This document shows positions 1 to 11,348 of a DNA stretch of 64,000 nt, piece after piece. Position 1 is the stretch's first letter, and the number at the start of each line of letters is the position of its first letter. The notes beneath the pieces are model-generated. The model ran no database searches. It saw nothing but the letters and a program-made list of their open reading frames with translations, and was not told where the DNA came from. The stretch comes from Mycoplasma sp. (GTDB lineage: Bacteria > Bacillota_I > Bacilli_A > Mycoplasmatales > Metamycoplasmataceae): NCBI GenBank assembly GCA_024721275.1, contig JAMPIX010000002.1, forward strand, positions 124,001 through 188,000, in the 5' to 3' direction. The translations under genes were made by a program, and so were the position numbers.

Positions 1-885
1 AGCACGTATTGTTCCTGTAACAGGTGTAATTAAAACATTATCTACACCATCTATTGAAAGAGATGGTAAATCTTGAGGTAAAACAACTTTAGATGGCAAT
101 TTTTCTTTAGGTACTGAACTTGAAAATAATGTTGAAACTTTTGAAGGTAAAAGATTTGTTAATTTATATTGTTCGTATCCACTTTTATTTTTTCAATGAG
201 TAACAATTCTATATGTTTTGTCTAAAAAATTTATTTTGCTAGCTTTAACTGTAATTACTAAAGTTCCTGCATTATCATTTGGAGCTCAAGAAAAAAGTTC
301 TAAATTAACACCATTTAGATTATTTATTTCATTATTTTTTAATATAGTTGTAGTTGGTTTAGGCACTAATGAAGGCAAAAGATTTGAATCTTCTGTTGGA
401 ACATTTAATAATTTCAAAATGTCTTGTGAAGGAATGTTGTTTAATAATTTTTGCTTTTCTCTTTTTTGTTTTTTAAGTTCTGTCTCTCACCCTGAAGTTG
501 TGATATCAACCTCTTTTGTTGAAGAATTATCTTCTGTTGATAATTTAGCATGGAAACTTAATGATCCGTTTTCATCTGATGGTGTTCAATTTGTTATTTC
601 TATATCAATATGTTCTACACCATTAATTGTTAAATCTTTAACCGATTCAATTTTTTTAAATAAACTTGGTACTACTATTTCACTTGGAGTGATTTGGATT
701 GCTTTTAAAATAGAATCTTTATCAATATTATCAAAATTCATTTTATCTATTATTGATGATTGTTGAGCGTTACCATTGGTGGTACCTTCATCGCCTGAAC
801 CTCAACCAGATCCACATGATGCAACTGTTGCTACTGTTCCAGCTACAGCTAGTGTTCCAAATATTAATGCTATTTTTCTTTTCAT
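1..885 (-). CDS. Surface lipoprotein with lipoprotein-associated repeats (3' end outside window)
   Basis: The protein starts MKRKIALIFGTLAVAG and reaches a lipobox, ATVASCG, so it should be a diacylated lipoprotein anchored on the outer face of the membrane. After the Cys come repeating units of roughly 90-100 residues, each with a 'LTINGV..' strand and a 'WTP(S/N)D..G(S/T)L' motif. These resemble the mycoplasma lipoprotein-associated domain (PF04200 type); I assign this by eye. The start at 885 has a GGAGG Shine-Dalgarno just upstream, and a TATACT -10 box lies at 927-932. The gene runs off the left edge without a stop. It is a close paralogue of the next gene, with a nearly identical signal peptide. 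Ligand and function are unknown; surface variation or adhesion is only a guess. Confidence 0.85.
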
Positions 886-1090
886 GATTTACATACCTCC
901 ATCTTGTTTACTTTAAATATATAAGTAGTATATCACTTTGAAAAAATTTTAAGAGTATTTACTTCTTACTATTGATTGTTTTTTATTGATATTTTTATTA
1001 TTTTTTTTATAAATTATATGAAAAAATATACTTTTATTTTTTTGTTATTATCAATATTTTTTTAAATTAAAAACTAATTTTGAAGCATTA

Positions 1091-1825
1091 TTAACGATGT
1101 GATGATTTAGTTTTTCAGTGAGTGACAATAGTATATGTCTTGTCTTTAAAACTCGGTTTGCTAACTGTAACTTTAATTGTTAAAGTTCCTGCAGTATCAT
1201 TTGGTGTTCAAGAAATAATTGCTAAATTGATATCACTTAAATTAGTTGCCATTTTATTTTTTAATATAGTTATAGTTTTATTTTCTAATATAGTTTTAGA
1301 AGGCTTAGCTACTAACGAAGGTAGAATTTTTGTGTTTTCTCTAGGAATTCTAAATAAGTTTAAAATATCATGTGATGGAATATTATCTAACAATTCTTGC
1401 CTTCTTCTCTTATCTGCTTTTTGTATAGTATCTCAACCTGAAGTTTTAATATAAATTACTCTTGTTGGCATATCATTTCCAAGTGATAATGAAACACCGA
1501 AACCAATAGTTCCTTCTTGATCTGATACTACTCAATCTTTTATTTCAAGATTAACATGTTTTACACCATTAATTGTTAAATTTTTAACTGAAGTAATTTT
1601 TGGAAGAGAACCTGGCAATGTTGTTTCACTAGGAATAAATTGAAGCGCTTGTAAAATGTCATCACTACTAATGCTATTATATTTGTCTTTATCTTCATAT
1701 GATAATAGACTTCAATCATAATTTTCTCCATCGTCTGAATGTTTTCGAGAACCACAAGATGCAATAGTAGCTACTGTCCCAGTTACAGCTAGTGTTCCAA
1801 ATATTAATGCTATTTTTCTTTTCAT
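1091..1825 (-). CDS. Surface lipoprotein, short paralogue
   Basis: A 244-residue lipoprotein whose signal peptide (MKRKIALIFGTLAVTG, lipobox ATIASCG) differs from that of the neighbouring lipoprotein gene at only a few residues. The mature part has two repeat units, one with 'LTINGVKHVNLEIKDW' and one with 'SWTPNDTAGTLTI'. It ends in KTKSSHR where the longer paralogues continue with further units, so it may be a shortened copy. Two internal UGA codons are read as Trp. An AGAGGA Shine-Dalgarno precedes the ATG and a TATAAT box lies at 1863-1868, so it has its own promoter. Function is unknown; it is an exported, membrane-anchored surface protein. Confidence 0.85.
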
Positions 1826-2030
1826 GATTTAAATGTCCTCTTTATATTATTTAATTACTGTAATTATAATATTTTCATTGTTTATAAAGGGAATATGCTT
1901 TTTAATTTGCTTGATTTTATTGACATATTTTCTTAATTTATTTTTACTCAAAATTAAATTTTTGCTTAATAAAAAAATATACTAGAAATTAGTATATTTA
2001 TGATTTGATATTTTAATTTTTAATAATCTA

Positions 2031-4232
2031 TTAAGTTGTCATTTGATATTTTGAAGTATCTTTGTTTGATCCATCAAAATCTGCTTTTGTTCCTCAACTA
2101 TCCATCGATGGTATATCAACAGTTCAGCTGTAATAGAATATTGAACCTTCAGCAGGAATTGTTGTAGGTAAATTAAGTTCAGGTGGAACTACCATTACTG
2201 TTTCAGGAGCTGTTCCTGTATATCCAGAAAGATTTTTAATTGCATCATCATTAGTTTTCATTGCAGTTATTGCATATCCATTAGTTGTATTTGTTCTAGC
2301 TATATTTTTTACATTTTCTAAAATTGTTTGATCAGCTGCACCGTATTTATAACCATCTTGAGAATAAATTCCAGGCTTTTGATTTCAACCAGAAATTTTA
2401 TAATCTTCTTCAACTCTTGCAGTTGATTGCGCAGTTAAAACTAAATGGAATGTTATTGAACCATCATTGTCGTTTGGAGTTGCTTGAGCATTAATCATAA
2501 CTTTAACACTACCACTTATGCTTGCAACACTTATAGTAGGTGGTATTGTAATTCCAGAAACTGCAGCAGTTGGAAATACAGTAGGATCAGGTTGAATTCC
2601 AAGAAGTGTTTTCATTTGATCGCTAGTAAGTCCATTTAAAATATTTTGATCTATTGGACCATTTTTATTAAATTCATCAATAGAGATTGATTCAGTACGT
2701 CTTATTGTTGTTTTATTTAGCGAACCAACTTCTTTTGTAAGTGTTACATCAAATGAAACTGTGCCTGCTGAAACAGATGATACATAATTTGAAAAAGCAA
2801 CATTTATTCCATTCATTGTATTTTGTCCTTCAGTTAAATCTAAAGAAGTTATTGTAGGAGCTGAACTTGGAGCTGGTTGGTTATTTGTTGTTGGATCATA
2901 ATCTGGTGCAGCTTTTTGAATTGTAGATTTAATTGTTGGTATAGAAAATCCATTTAAAATATTTTGATCATTTTCATTAGTAGTTTTTCAATTATTTCAA
3001 GTTAAATCAATAACTTTATCAGTTAAACCAGAAGCAGGTTTTGAAATTGTAGCTATAAAAACTAATGTACCTGTATCATCATTTGTAAGTTGTGATGCAG
3101 ATAAAGAAACAGTTAATCCATCAAGATTATTAAGTGTTTGCATTACTTTATCCGGTGGTGTTGGAACATCACTTGGGAAAGTACTATTATTTGGATTTAT
3201 TGTTGTAAATAACGGTTTAAGCATCGCACTAGTAATACCATTTAATTTTGATTGATCTGTTTCTGCACCGGCTTTATTAAAACCATCAAGTGAAAAATGC
3301 ATTGTTTGATTTAATGCTGAATTGTCTTTTATAAAAGTAACATCAAATGTCATAATACCTTTTTGTGTATCTGCATTGTAATTTGAAATAGCAGGTTTTA
3401 AATCTCTTGAAACACCTAGACTACTTCTTACTTCAACTATCGCTGGTGGCTGTGGTGGATTACTTGGAACTATCGTGCTTCCATCAGGATTTGGAAGAGA
3501 TATATTTAATGCTGTTGCTAATTGTTGAGTTGTTGCAGCTTGAATTATTCTTGAATCATTTTTAGATGTTGTTATTCAGCCATTTTTAGATACATTAATT
3601 GTTTTTGAAGTTAAACCTGGTTTTGATAATGTAAAAGAAAAACTAATAGCTCCTAAATCGTTATCAGGTTGATAAGAACCAGGAGTTAGTTCTCCTTTTA
3701 ATCCCTCTACACCTTTAACAGTTAAATTTTCTAATGATACGGTTGTAAGTTTACTGAATGAATCAGGTGGAAAAACAGTTGGATCTGGTGTTACTTTTAA
3801 ACTTGTAAGAAGATCATCGCCTGTTATAGAATTTAATATAGCTTGTTCATTAGCGGGATTTGAACCAGTTTTTCAACCAGAAGAACTTATTTCTTTAGGA
3901 ACTTCATTTATCCCATCTTTTGAAATAGTTACATTAAATGCTAATGTTCCAACGCTATCATTCGGAGTTCAGTTTGAGATAGTTATTGAAAGTCCAGAAA
4001 CTCCATTAATAGTTAAGTTTTCTAAACTACTTCCTTTTGGCTCAACTACATCACTAGGCATAGTTGTTGCTTGTGGAGTTAATTTCAAAGCACTTAAGAC
4101 CATTGTTTGAGTTATTGAGTTTACTTTGTCTTGATCTGTTTCTTTGTCACCACACGATGCAACAACTGCAACCGATCCTACTGTAGCTAATATTGATAAG
4201 GAACCAAGTCCTAATAAAAATTTCTTTTTCAT
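2031..4232 (-). CDS. Large surface lipoprotein with about six tandem repeat domains
   Basis: A 733-residue lipoprotein starting MKKKFLLGLGSLSI with lipobox VVASCG. The mature region is a chain of about six units of 90-110 residues. Each carries a 'LNGIT..L' helix-like segment, a proline-rich 'FPSDV..PP' linker and a 'NDD.GTL.F..T(I/L)SK' strand pattern, typical of the mycoplasma lipoprotein-associated domain. The last 90 residues (YAITAMKTND onward, with WTVDIPSMDSW) look different and may be a separate terminal domain. Shine-Dalgarno AAGAAGGAA and an extended -10 (TGTG-TATAAT at 4263-4268) show independent transcription. It sits head-to-tail with two smaller paralogues. Role unknown; a surface-exposed, possibly antigenic protein is inferred. 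Confidence 0.87.
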
Positions 4233-4262
4233 ATTTATTTCCTTCTTATGTTTTACACTCTA

Positions 4263-4268
4263 ATTATA
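4263..4268 (-). promoter_or_regulatory. Promoter -10 of the large lipoprotein gene
   Basis: On the minus strand the sequence TGTGTATAATTAG places a consensus TATAAT about 30 bases before the start codon at 4232, followed by a good Shine-Dalgarno. No clear -35 is seen, as is common in mollicutes. Confidence 0.6.
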
Positions 4269-4358
4269 CACATAGAAAAGGCAACAAAATAAACTAAAAA
4301 ATATAATAATTTTTCTTAACTTATTTTAAGTTAAATAAAACAACTTTATTAATTTTTG

Positions 4359-4874
4359 CTATTCTAAAAGTCAATTTTTACCTTTTTGAACTTCAAATTG
4401 TGACAATCCTTTATAACCAGTTTGTCTGTGAACTTCATATATCATTGTCATTACACAATTTGATAAATTAAGAGATCTAGATTCTGGAACCATAGGAAAA
4501 CGTAAACAATAATCAATTTTTTCTCTTAGTATTTCTTTTGGAATTCCCGTGCTTTCTCTACCAAACATTAAAAATATATCTTTATCTTCATATTTAGAAA
4601 AATCAGGTGTTGAATGATATTGTTGTGCATATCTAGTTACATAATAAATAACTTCATCTTTATACAGTTTTAAAAATTCTTCATAAGAATCATGAACTTC
4701 ATGCTCAATGTCTGAAAGAACTTTACCAGCTCCTGGTCTTTTCATTCACTTTGGTTCTAATTCAAACGGTATTGGTTTTATAATGTGTAATTTTGCTCCT
4801 GTTGCAAAACAAGTTCTTATAATACTTCCTGTGTTTGGTGATATCTCTGGATTGTATAAAACTACATTAATCAT
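4359..4874 (-). CDS. trmL: tRNA (cytidine/uridine(34)-2'-O)-methyltransferase TrmL
   Basis: A 171-residue SPOUT-class methyltransferase that 2'-O-methylates the wobble base of tRNA(Leu). The start [20 protein letters not shown] matches the family N-terminus, including the N-T-G-x-I-x-R signature. The trefoil-knot motifs follow: 'LMFGRESTGIP' (cofactor loop) and 'RSLNLSNCVMTMIYE' near the C-terminus. The length is close to that of the bacterial enzyme. Two UGA codons are read as Trp. The ATG at 4874 overlaps the end of valS by 8 bases, so the two are probably translationally coupled. Assignment is confident; activity on a particular tRNA isoacceptor is taken from the family. Confidence 0.9.
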
Positions 4875-7359
4875 ATTTCTTTAACTCCTCTAATACATTT
4901 TCTAATTTTTCTTTGTATTCATTATATTTTTTCTTTTCTAATTCAATTTTTTCTTTTGGTGCTTTTGCTACAAAAGAACTATTATTTAAAATATTTGTTG
5001 ATCTTTTTATTTCTCCATCTAGAGTTTTCTTTAATTTTAATAACCTATCTTTTTCTTGATCAATTTGTTTTTGATCTTGATGTATTCTTATACTAAATCC
5101 ATCTAATTGAATTAAAGCATTACCAAGTTCATTAATTATTTTTGAGTTTGTCATTTTTAAAATTAGCTTTTGAGCTTTATCATTTAATTCTTTTGAACTT
5201 GAAAAATTAATTTCTATTTTATTTGCAATTCCAAAGTTACTTCTATATTCTCTTATTTTAGATACTACTTGAATAACGTCATCAATATACTCTGTTTTTG
5301 AATAAGTATCAAATTCTTGTATTGGTTTTTCTAATACACTTTTATTATTTATTCTTGTAAATATTTCTTCTGATAAGAAAGGTAAAAATGGATGAAGCAA
5401 TATCATAAAATTAGATAATAGGTTTATTGCAAATTCTTTATTTGGATTAGCTTTTGACATTTCAATATATCAAGAAGACAAGTCATTAATAACAAATTTA
5501 TAAATTAATTTTCCTATTAAAGTAAACTCATAATTATTAATATGAATATCTATTTCTTTTTGAAGATTAGCTAATCTATTTGCTATTCATTTATCATGAT
5601 CATTTATTTCAGTAGTTAAATTATCATTTAGCATTATTATATATCTTGAAATATTTCATATTTTATTATTTAAATTTCATGCAGATGATAACTTTTCTTT
5701 AGAAAAACTTATATCGTGTCCTGCTGAAGTATTTGTTAATAAATATCATCTTAAAGCATCAGAACCATATTCATCAATTAATTTAATTGGATCTATTCCA
5801 TTTCCTAATGATTTAGACATTTTTCTTCCTTGAGAATCTCTTACTAAACCATGAATGAAAACATCGTTAAATGGTTTCTTTCCTTGAAAATATAATCCCT
5901 GGAAATACATTCTTGCAACTCAGAAGAAGATAATATCGTAACCTGTAACAAGAAGATTTGTTGGATAATATCTATTTAATTTTTCTTCATTATTTGGTCA
6001 ACCTAAAAATGCAAAAGGAGCTAATGCAGATGAAAATCAAGTGTCTAAAACATCATCATCTTGTTTTCAATCATTGCCGGGACTTTCTAATTGAACTTTA
6101 ACTTCTTCACCTTTGTATCATGCCGGAATTCTATGACCTCATCAAAGTTGTCTTGATATTGTTCAATCATAAACATTTTCCATTCATCTAGTTAATGTTT
6201 TTTCAAATTTAGGAGGAAAGAATTTTACTTTATCTTTTGAATTTAAATCATCCAATAAAAGCTTAGCTAATTTATCCATTTTTACAAATCATTGTTTAGA
6301 AACTATTGTTTCTATAACTGAACCTGTCTTTTCTGAATACTTTACATTATTAACAATGGCTTCAACTTTTTCAATTAAGTTTTCTTTTTCGAATTTATTA
6401 ACAATAGCTTCTCTTGCTTCAAAACGATCCATTCCTTCAAATTCATTTGCAAAATGATTCATTTTACCAAACTTATCAATTGATTCATTTATTTCTAAAT
6501 TATTTTCTTTAATAATTTGTATATCCATTTCAGCATGTGCAGAAACTTTCATTATTCCTGTTGCAAAATCTGGTTCAATATTTTCATCAGCTATTATCGG
6601 AATCGGCTGTTTAGAAAAAATTGATATTGCTTTTTTACCAATATATTTTTTATTTTTCTCATCACTTGGATTAATTGCCAACGCTACGTCAGAAGGAGTT
6701 GTTTCCGGTCTTGTTGTTGCTACAACTAAATAGTCATTAGAATTTTCTAAAAAGTATTTAAAATAATACATTTTAGATTTTGTTTCTTTTGGAATTGACT
6801 CAATATTAGAAACAGCTGTTTGTAATGTGACATCTCAATTTATAGGTCTAAAACCATTGTATATTAATCCGTCGTTGTATAACTTTATAAAAACACTATT
6901 TACAGCATTATTTGCTTCTTCATCAAGTGTAAATCTTTCACCAGTATAATCTAATGCAAGACCAAGTTTTGCTCATTGTTCTTTTATTGTGTTTGAAAAT
7001 TCATCTTTTCAATTTCAAACTTTTTGCAAAAATTCTTCTCTTGTAAAATCACTTCTTTTTTTACCAAATTCATCTCAAAGTCTATTTTCTACTTTTGCTT
7101 GTGTTGCTATTCCGGCATGATCCATTGCAGGTAAAAATAAAACATCATAATCATATATTTTTTTGTATCTAATAATTGTATCTTGTATAAAAGAATCTAG
7201 AGCATGACCAATGTGTAATTTACCTGTAACATTTGGTGGCGGAAGTATTATTGTAAAAGGTTTTTTAGTTTTATCATCATGTTTTGAAAAAAAACAAGAA
7301 TCAATTCATTCTTTATGTTTATTTTTTTCAACTTCAATGTGATCATATTTTTTATTCAT
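4867..7359 (-). CDS. valS: Valine--tRNA ligase
   Basis: An 830-residue class Ia aminoacyl-tRNA synthetase that charges tRNA(Val). The Rossmann-fold motif reads '[18 protein letters not shown]' (HIGH), and the second signature is '[10 protein letters not shown]' (KMSKS). The editing domain lies between them ('[20 protein letters not shown]'). An anticodon-binding domain and a C-terminal lysine-rich coiled coil ('[19 protein letters not shown]') complete the usual ValRS layout. Many UGA codons are read as Trp, so the gene looks broken under the standard code but is intact under code 4. A TATAAT box lies 10 bases before the ATG at 7359, with no Shine-Dalgarno; the trmL start overlaps the 3' end. 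Confidence 0.96.
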
Positions 7360-7394
7360 TTGTTTAATAATTATACTAATAATTAGTTTAAATA

Positions 7395-7400
7395 TATAAT
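7395..7400 (+). promoter_or_regulatory. -10 box for a leaderless choline-kinase-like mRNA
   Basis: TATAAT at 7395-7400 is followed by only seven bases (TGTAATT) and then the ATG at 7408. Transcription would start at or next to the initiation codon. There is no Shine-Dalgarno, so the mRNA is probably leaderless. Confidence 0.55.
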
Positions 7401-7407
7401 TGTAATT

Positions 7408-8187
7408 ATGATAAAAAAAGTAGAAGAATGAAAAAAGAAATATAATCCAAAAAAAATGGAAAATATTTCTGGATTGACAAACGAGTCTTTTATAATTACT
7501 TTCGATGATAAAAAAATGTTTTTACAATTTAAAAAATTTAATGGTTTTAATCATAAAATTGATTATCAAATATTAAATGAATTTGAGCACGTTCCAAAAT
7601 TAATTGAAAGTAAAGAAAATTATAATTTATGAGAATTTATAGATGCATCAAAAGATGACATTTCTAAAGAAGATAAGATTATTAGAGCTTGTACAATATT
7701 AAAAAAACTGCATAAAAGTAAATTGAAATTTCCTGAAATTGATATAAAGGAAATAATAGATAATTACATTGAATTAGCTAACAAATTAAATGAAAATGTA
7801 ATGCCTAAAGAAATAAACAATATGTATAGTGAAGCAATAGATAGATATAAAAAATTATCAAAAGATACACCTATTCATTATGATCCCTGATTGCTAAACT
7901 TTATTTTTACAAATGAAAAAGATTATTTAATTGATTTCGAATTTGCATGTATGGGAGATAGATATTGAGATATAGCTTATATAATGGAAGGATCTCAATT
8001 GAACGACAAAGAAAAAGAATTTGTATTAAAACAATTTGGAAAATTAGATTATAAAAAGCTTGATGATGCAATATTCTTGGTTAACTACATTACTTTAGTT
8101 TGATTGTATAAACATGAAAACTATAATTTATTTCCACATCAAAATATTATTAATAGATTAAATGAAAAAAGTAATTTAAACAACTAA
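7408..8187 (+). CDS. Choline/ethanolamine kinase-like phosphotransferase (APH fold)
   Basis: A 259-residue protein of the aminoglycoside-phosphotransferase/choline-kinase superfamily. The catalytic loop 'HYDPWLLNFIF' (H-x-D-x4-N) is followed by the Mg-binding 'LIDFEFACMGDRYWDIAY', with D-F-E and the conserved Asp of the D-x3-D-x-A motif. The N-terminal nucleotide-binding lobe ('GLTNESFIITFDDKKMFLQF') fits the LicA-type choline kinases common in mollicutes. A likely role is phosphorylation of choline or a related amino alcohol for lipid head groups; this is inferred from the family and the substrate is not proven. The 3' end overlaps the convergent ABC permease gene by 12 bases. A second APH-type kinase domain occurs at 30487-31248. 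Confidence 0.72.
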
Positions 8188-8961
8188 AAATGTTTTTATT
8201 TTTTTAGCAGAAAATTCAAATAATACAATTATTGTTGTTATCATATAAACTAATTCTGGAAATGTTGTTCAAATTTGATCATAAATATTTTGGAAATATA
8301 AATTAAAACTAGCTATATTCAATATTGGAATACTTGCTACAACAACCATATTATCTTTTAATCATGTATTTACAATAGGAACGTATGAAATAAATGACAT
8401 TATTAAAAATAATACAGCAGTAAAAGTTATTACAACACCAGCTAAAATATATGTTGTAGGTTTAGAAAATGGAAGTGCAAGCATTGTTCTTGCTAAAAAT
8501 ATAATAAAAAATATCATAATCATGAAACAAAAACAAAATAAAATTGCTCTTCCTCATTCACCGACACTTATTAATTGACCTTCTCTAACTGAATAAGTAA
8601 TTATTGAAAGTATAAATGAAACAAAAACTATTGAAAGCGCATAAAGAGTTGAAGCAAATAATTTAGAAAATAAAACTTTTCTTTCTGGAAAACGTAAAAA
8701 AGAAATGATATTTTTGTCTATTGATGCTTTATCTACCATTTGTTTATATAAAGTAGCACCCATTGAATAAGATGCACCAAGACCAATTGCATAGTCAACA
8801 ATTTTTAATCCAGAGAAATTATCAGAATTTTGAAGCAAAATTTGAGGAAGTATTAATAAATTTAATACTAAAATTACTAAAATATTAATCGGAGAAAAAA
8901 CATTTTTAATTTCAGAAACTAGAACTAGTCTTCAATCCTTGAACAATAATTTACTTTCCAT
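8176..8961 (-). CDS. ABC transporter permease (ABC-2 type)
   Basis: A 261-residue integral membrane protein with about six hydrophobic segments ('INILVILVLNLLILPQIL', 'LYALSIVFVSFILSIITY', 'AILFCFCFMIMIFFII', 'YILAGVVITFTAVLFLIM' and others). It starts 11 bases inside the end of the upstream ATPase gene, so the pair forms a two-gene exporter operon. The topology suits an ABC-2 or NatB/EcsB-like permease. Substrate cannot be deduced. The start ATG at 8961 gives MESKLLFKDWRLVLVSEIKN, a typical amphipathic N-terminus for such permeases. UGA codons for Trp occur at several positions. Confidence 0.78.
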
Positions 8962-9841
8962 CTTTATACCCCTTATAAAATTCTTCAGAAATACTTGCCT
9001 TATGTAATGAAGAATAAACATATTTTTTATCTTTAGATAAAATATCATTGATCTCTTTAAAATGTTCAATACCTTTAATTTTGATTGAATATTCTTTATT
9101 TTCATTATTAAATATTTCAATAACATTTTTGTTTTCTTTTAATTTTGAAATATCTATATCATCATTAACAAGAATAGTAATACTTTTATCATCGCTATTT
9201 TTTTCTTTAATTAATACTCCGTCTTTTAATATATAAAATTCATCACACATTTCCTGAACAACATCCATTCTATGAGATGTTATTATTACAGTTAATTTTT
9301 TTTCTTTTTTAAGTTCAAAAATCATTCTTTCAATGACTTTAACCATTAAAGGATCTAATCCATCAAAAGGTTCATCTAAAAATAAATATTTAATATTAGG
9401 ATTCAACAATGCAACTATTATTTTTATTTTTTGTTGATTACCTTTAGATAACTTTCTTATTTGTTTTTTTATAAATTCAGTAAATTCTAGCTTCTCTGTT
9501 AATTCATAAATTTTCTTTTTACCATCTGATCACTTGTAACCATATAAATTTGATATATGATGTAAATAAGAAATCACAACTTCTTGATTTTTACTTTCTT
9601 TTTCTGCAGATAAATAAGAAATCATTTTCTTAGTTTTTCAATTTATTTTATTTTCATTATATAAAATAGTCCCGTTCTTTGGAACTAAAAAATCAGCAAG
9701 TGCATTAAAAGTAGTAGTTTTTCCAGATCCATTAAAACCAATTAAACCGGTTATTTTATTTTCTTTAAATTCAAGTGATACATTATTAACAGCAACTTTT
9801 TCACCAAATGTAACAGTTAAATCTTTTACTTTTATTGACAC
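8951..9841 (-). CDS. ABC transporter ATP-binding protein
   Basis: A 296-residue ATPase of an ABC exporter. Walker A is 'GFNGSGKTTTF', the signature region is 'IRKLSKGNQQKIKIIVALL', Walker B 'YLFLDEPFDGLDP', and the H-loop 'VIITSHRMD'. The C-terminal 75 residues form an extension as in NatA/BcrA-like drug or signal exporters. The start is a GTG at 9841; a TATAAT box lies 11 bases upstream, so the leader would be nearly absent. The permease gene overlaps the 3' end by 11 bases. Export of a lipid, peptide or drug is possible; nothing in the sequence decides between them. Confidence 0.88.
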
Positions 9842-9875
9842 GATTAAATATGATTATATTGTAATTTTTAATCAA

Positions 9876-10865
9876 TTATGCAAAAAGTTGTAATCATGAT
9901 GGTAATTTATCATATATATCTACAGCAAATCCAACATTAGTTGAAACTAATATTCCAAAAATAATAGTTAATCCTATAATTCCCAATAATACTCAAAAAA
10001 CAATTTTCACTCATAAAGGAAAATGTTTTTTTTCTTTTTTATCATCAGAATCATTTGATGATGCTTTTGCTTCTTTTTGAGCTCTTTTTTCTTTTTTAGA
10101 TATTACAGATTCTTCTTTTTTATTATCTTTGTTAATGTCATTTTTTTCTTTTTCATTATTAAAAGAAGTTGAAGAAACAATTAAACTATCTTTTTCTGAT
10201 TCATTTTCACTCTTTGTTTCAAAATGATTATATAAATTAACTTCATCTTTTTTATCTTCTTTTTCTTTATTTAAACCTAAAAAGCTATTTAACGCTTCTC
10301 TTTCTTCATCTGTTTTTTTACTATTGATTTCATTATTTATCGGAGGTTCAACAACAAAAGGAGTTTCGTTTTCTTTGTTTTTAATTTGATCTTTTGTTAC
10401 TTCACTTTTCTTAGTATCTTCAGGTAATACTAATTTATCAATATCAGGCATAGATATTTCTTCTTTTTGTGTATCTAAATTCTTTGGTTCCACAGCAACT
10501 GGAGCAACATTTATTTTTGGTTCTTCCACAATTGGTTTTGGAATTATTTTTTTAGGTTTATTTATTGTTTCTGGATTTCTTTTTTTAACTGTATGTATTG
10601 ATGAAAGTTTTGGCATAACAACTCTTGTTAATTTTTGAGAGTCAGTTTTTTTAATTCCAGAAGTATTGTTAGATGGTAAAACATCTCATTTACTTATTTT
10701 TCTAAAAGTCCCACTTCTAGACTGAACTAAAATTGAAGTTGCATTTTTTAAAGAAGCTGCATAATGAATAGCTTCTTTTTGTGTATCTAAAATTTTTGTT
10801 GGTCTTCCAGCTTTACCATTTTTTACTGCTCATTTACCTTCGTGGTGTACTATATATTTAATCAT
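9876..10865 (-). CDS. DUF2188-domain protein with charged linker and C-terminal membrane anchor
   Basis: A 329-residue protein in three parts. Residues 1-60 (MIKYIVHHEGKWAVKNGKAG, then 'TQKEAIHYAASL') match the small DUF2188 fold. Residues 60-275 are a low-complexity Lys/Glu/Pro/Asn-rich linker, probably disordered. Residues about 280-310 ('IVFWVLLGIIGLTIIFGIL') are one transmembrane helix followed by a short tail. It would be a tail-anchored protein with a long cytoplasmic arm. Function unknown. A truncated paralogue of the N-terminal domain lies just upstream (11053-11262). A TGC-TAAAAT extended -10 ends seven bases before the ATG, so the mRNA may be leaderless. Confidence 0.75.
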
Positions 10866-10872
10866 TAATATA

Positions 10873-10878
10873 ATTTTA
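10873..10878 (-). promoter_or_regulatory. Extended -10 directly before a DUF2188 gene
   Basis: Minus-strand TTTGC-TAAAAT lies seven bases upstream of the ATG at 10865, with no Shine-Dalgarno between. The same block (TGCTAAAATTATATTAATG) stands before the paralogous gene at 11262, where the -10 box is 11270-11275. The conservation supports a functional promoter and leaderless initiation. Confidence 0.5.
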
Positions 10879-10906
10879 GCAAAGAATTAATGTAATTTAA
10901 TAATAA

Positions 10907-11055
10907 TTAACACTTATATAAAAGCATTTTGTTATTTTTTCTTCTTGTAACAGTTTTCTTTGTCTTTTTAGGAGCAACTTTTTTAGTTGCTTTTTTCTTT
11001 GTTGCTGTTGCTTTTTTAGTTGTATCTTTTTTAGTTGCTTTTTTCTTTGGAATTA
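10907..11055 (-). pseudogene. Out-of-frame Lys/Thr/Ala-rich tail following the second DUF2188 ORF
   Basis: In the -1 frame relative to the DUF2188 ORF, an open frame encodes an unusual basic tail: 'CLIPKKKATKKDTTKKATAT' then 'KKKATKKVAPKKTKKTVTRR' and a short end, KNNKMLLYKC. It has no start codon or Shine-Dalgarno of its own. A run of six A residues ('CAAAAAATTG', about 11060-11070) sits where the frames would have to join. The tail resembles histone-H1-like Lys/Ala/Thr repeats and the N-terminal extension of ATP synthase beta nearby. It could be a decayed C-terminus, an indel error in the sequence, or a product of -1 frameshifting. Confidence 0.5.
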
Positions 11056-11262
11056 AACAATTTTTTGAGTTGGCATAACATCTCATTTACTTATTTTTCT
11101 AAAAGTTCCATTTTTTGATTGTACTAGAATTGAAGTTGCATTATTTAATGATGTTGCATAATGAATAGCTTCTTTTTGTGTATCTAAAATTTTTGTTGGT
11201 CTTGTATCTTTACCGTTTTTTACTGCTCATTTACTTTCGTGGTTTACTATATATTTAATCAT
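11053..11262 (-). CDS. Short DUF2188 protein (apparently frameshifted)
   Basis: A 69-residue protein starting MIKYIVNHESKWAVKNGKDT, with 'TQKEAIHYATSLNNATSILV'. It is very similar over its whole length to the first 60 residues of the neighbouring 329-residue DUF2188 protein, so the two are recent duplicates. It stops at MPTQKIV, and a basic Lys-rich reading frame continues in the -1 frame just after the stop. The small domain alone may still fold. The promoter is the same TGC-TAAAAT block as in its paralogue, seven bases before the ATG. Function unknown. Confidence 0.65.
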
Positions 11263-11348
11263 TAATATAATTTTAGCAAAATAAATTACGTTAAATAAAA
11301 ATGTTAGCAGTTTGTTCACATTTATGTAAGATACCAGCGCAACTGTAG

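Noticed and set aside
960-1060. Phase-variable homopolymer tract upstream of a lipoprotein gene
   Set aside because: The T-runs there are short and interrupted, no longer than elsewhere in this AT-rich genome, and do not lie between a -35 and a -10 box.
218-1454. Plus-strand open frames of 182 and 110 codons opposite the lipoprotein genes
   Set aside because: They are antisense to lipoproteins with signal peptides, lipoboxes and Shine-Dalgarno sequences. They have no ribosome-binding site, and their composition mirrors the repeat genes.
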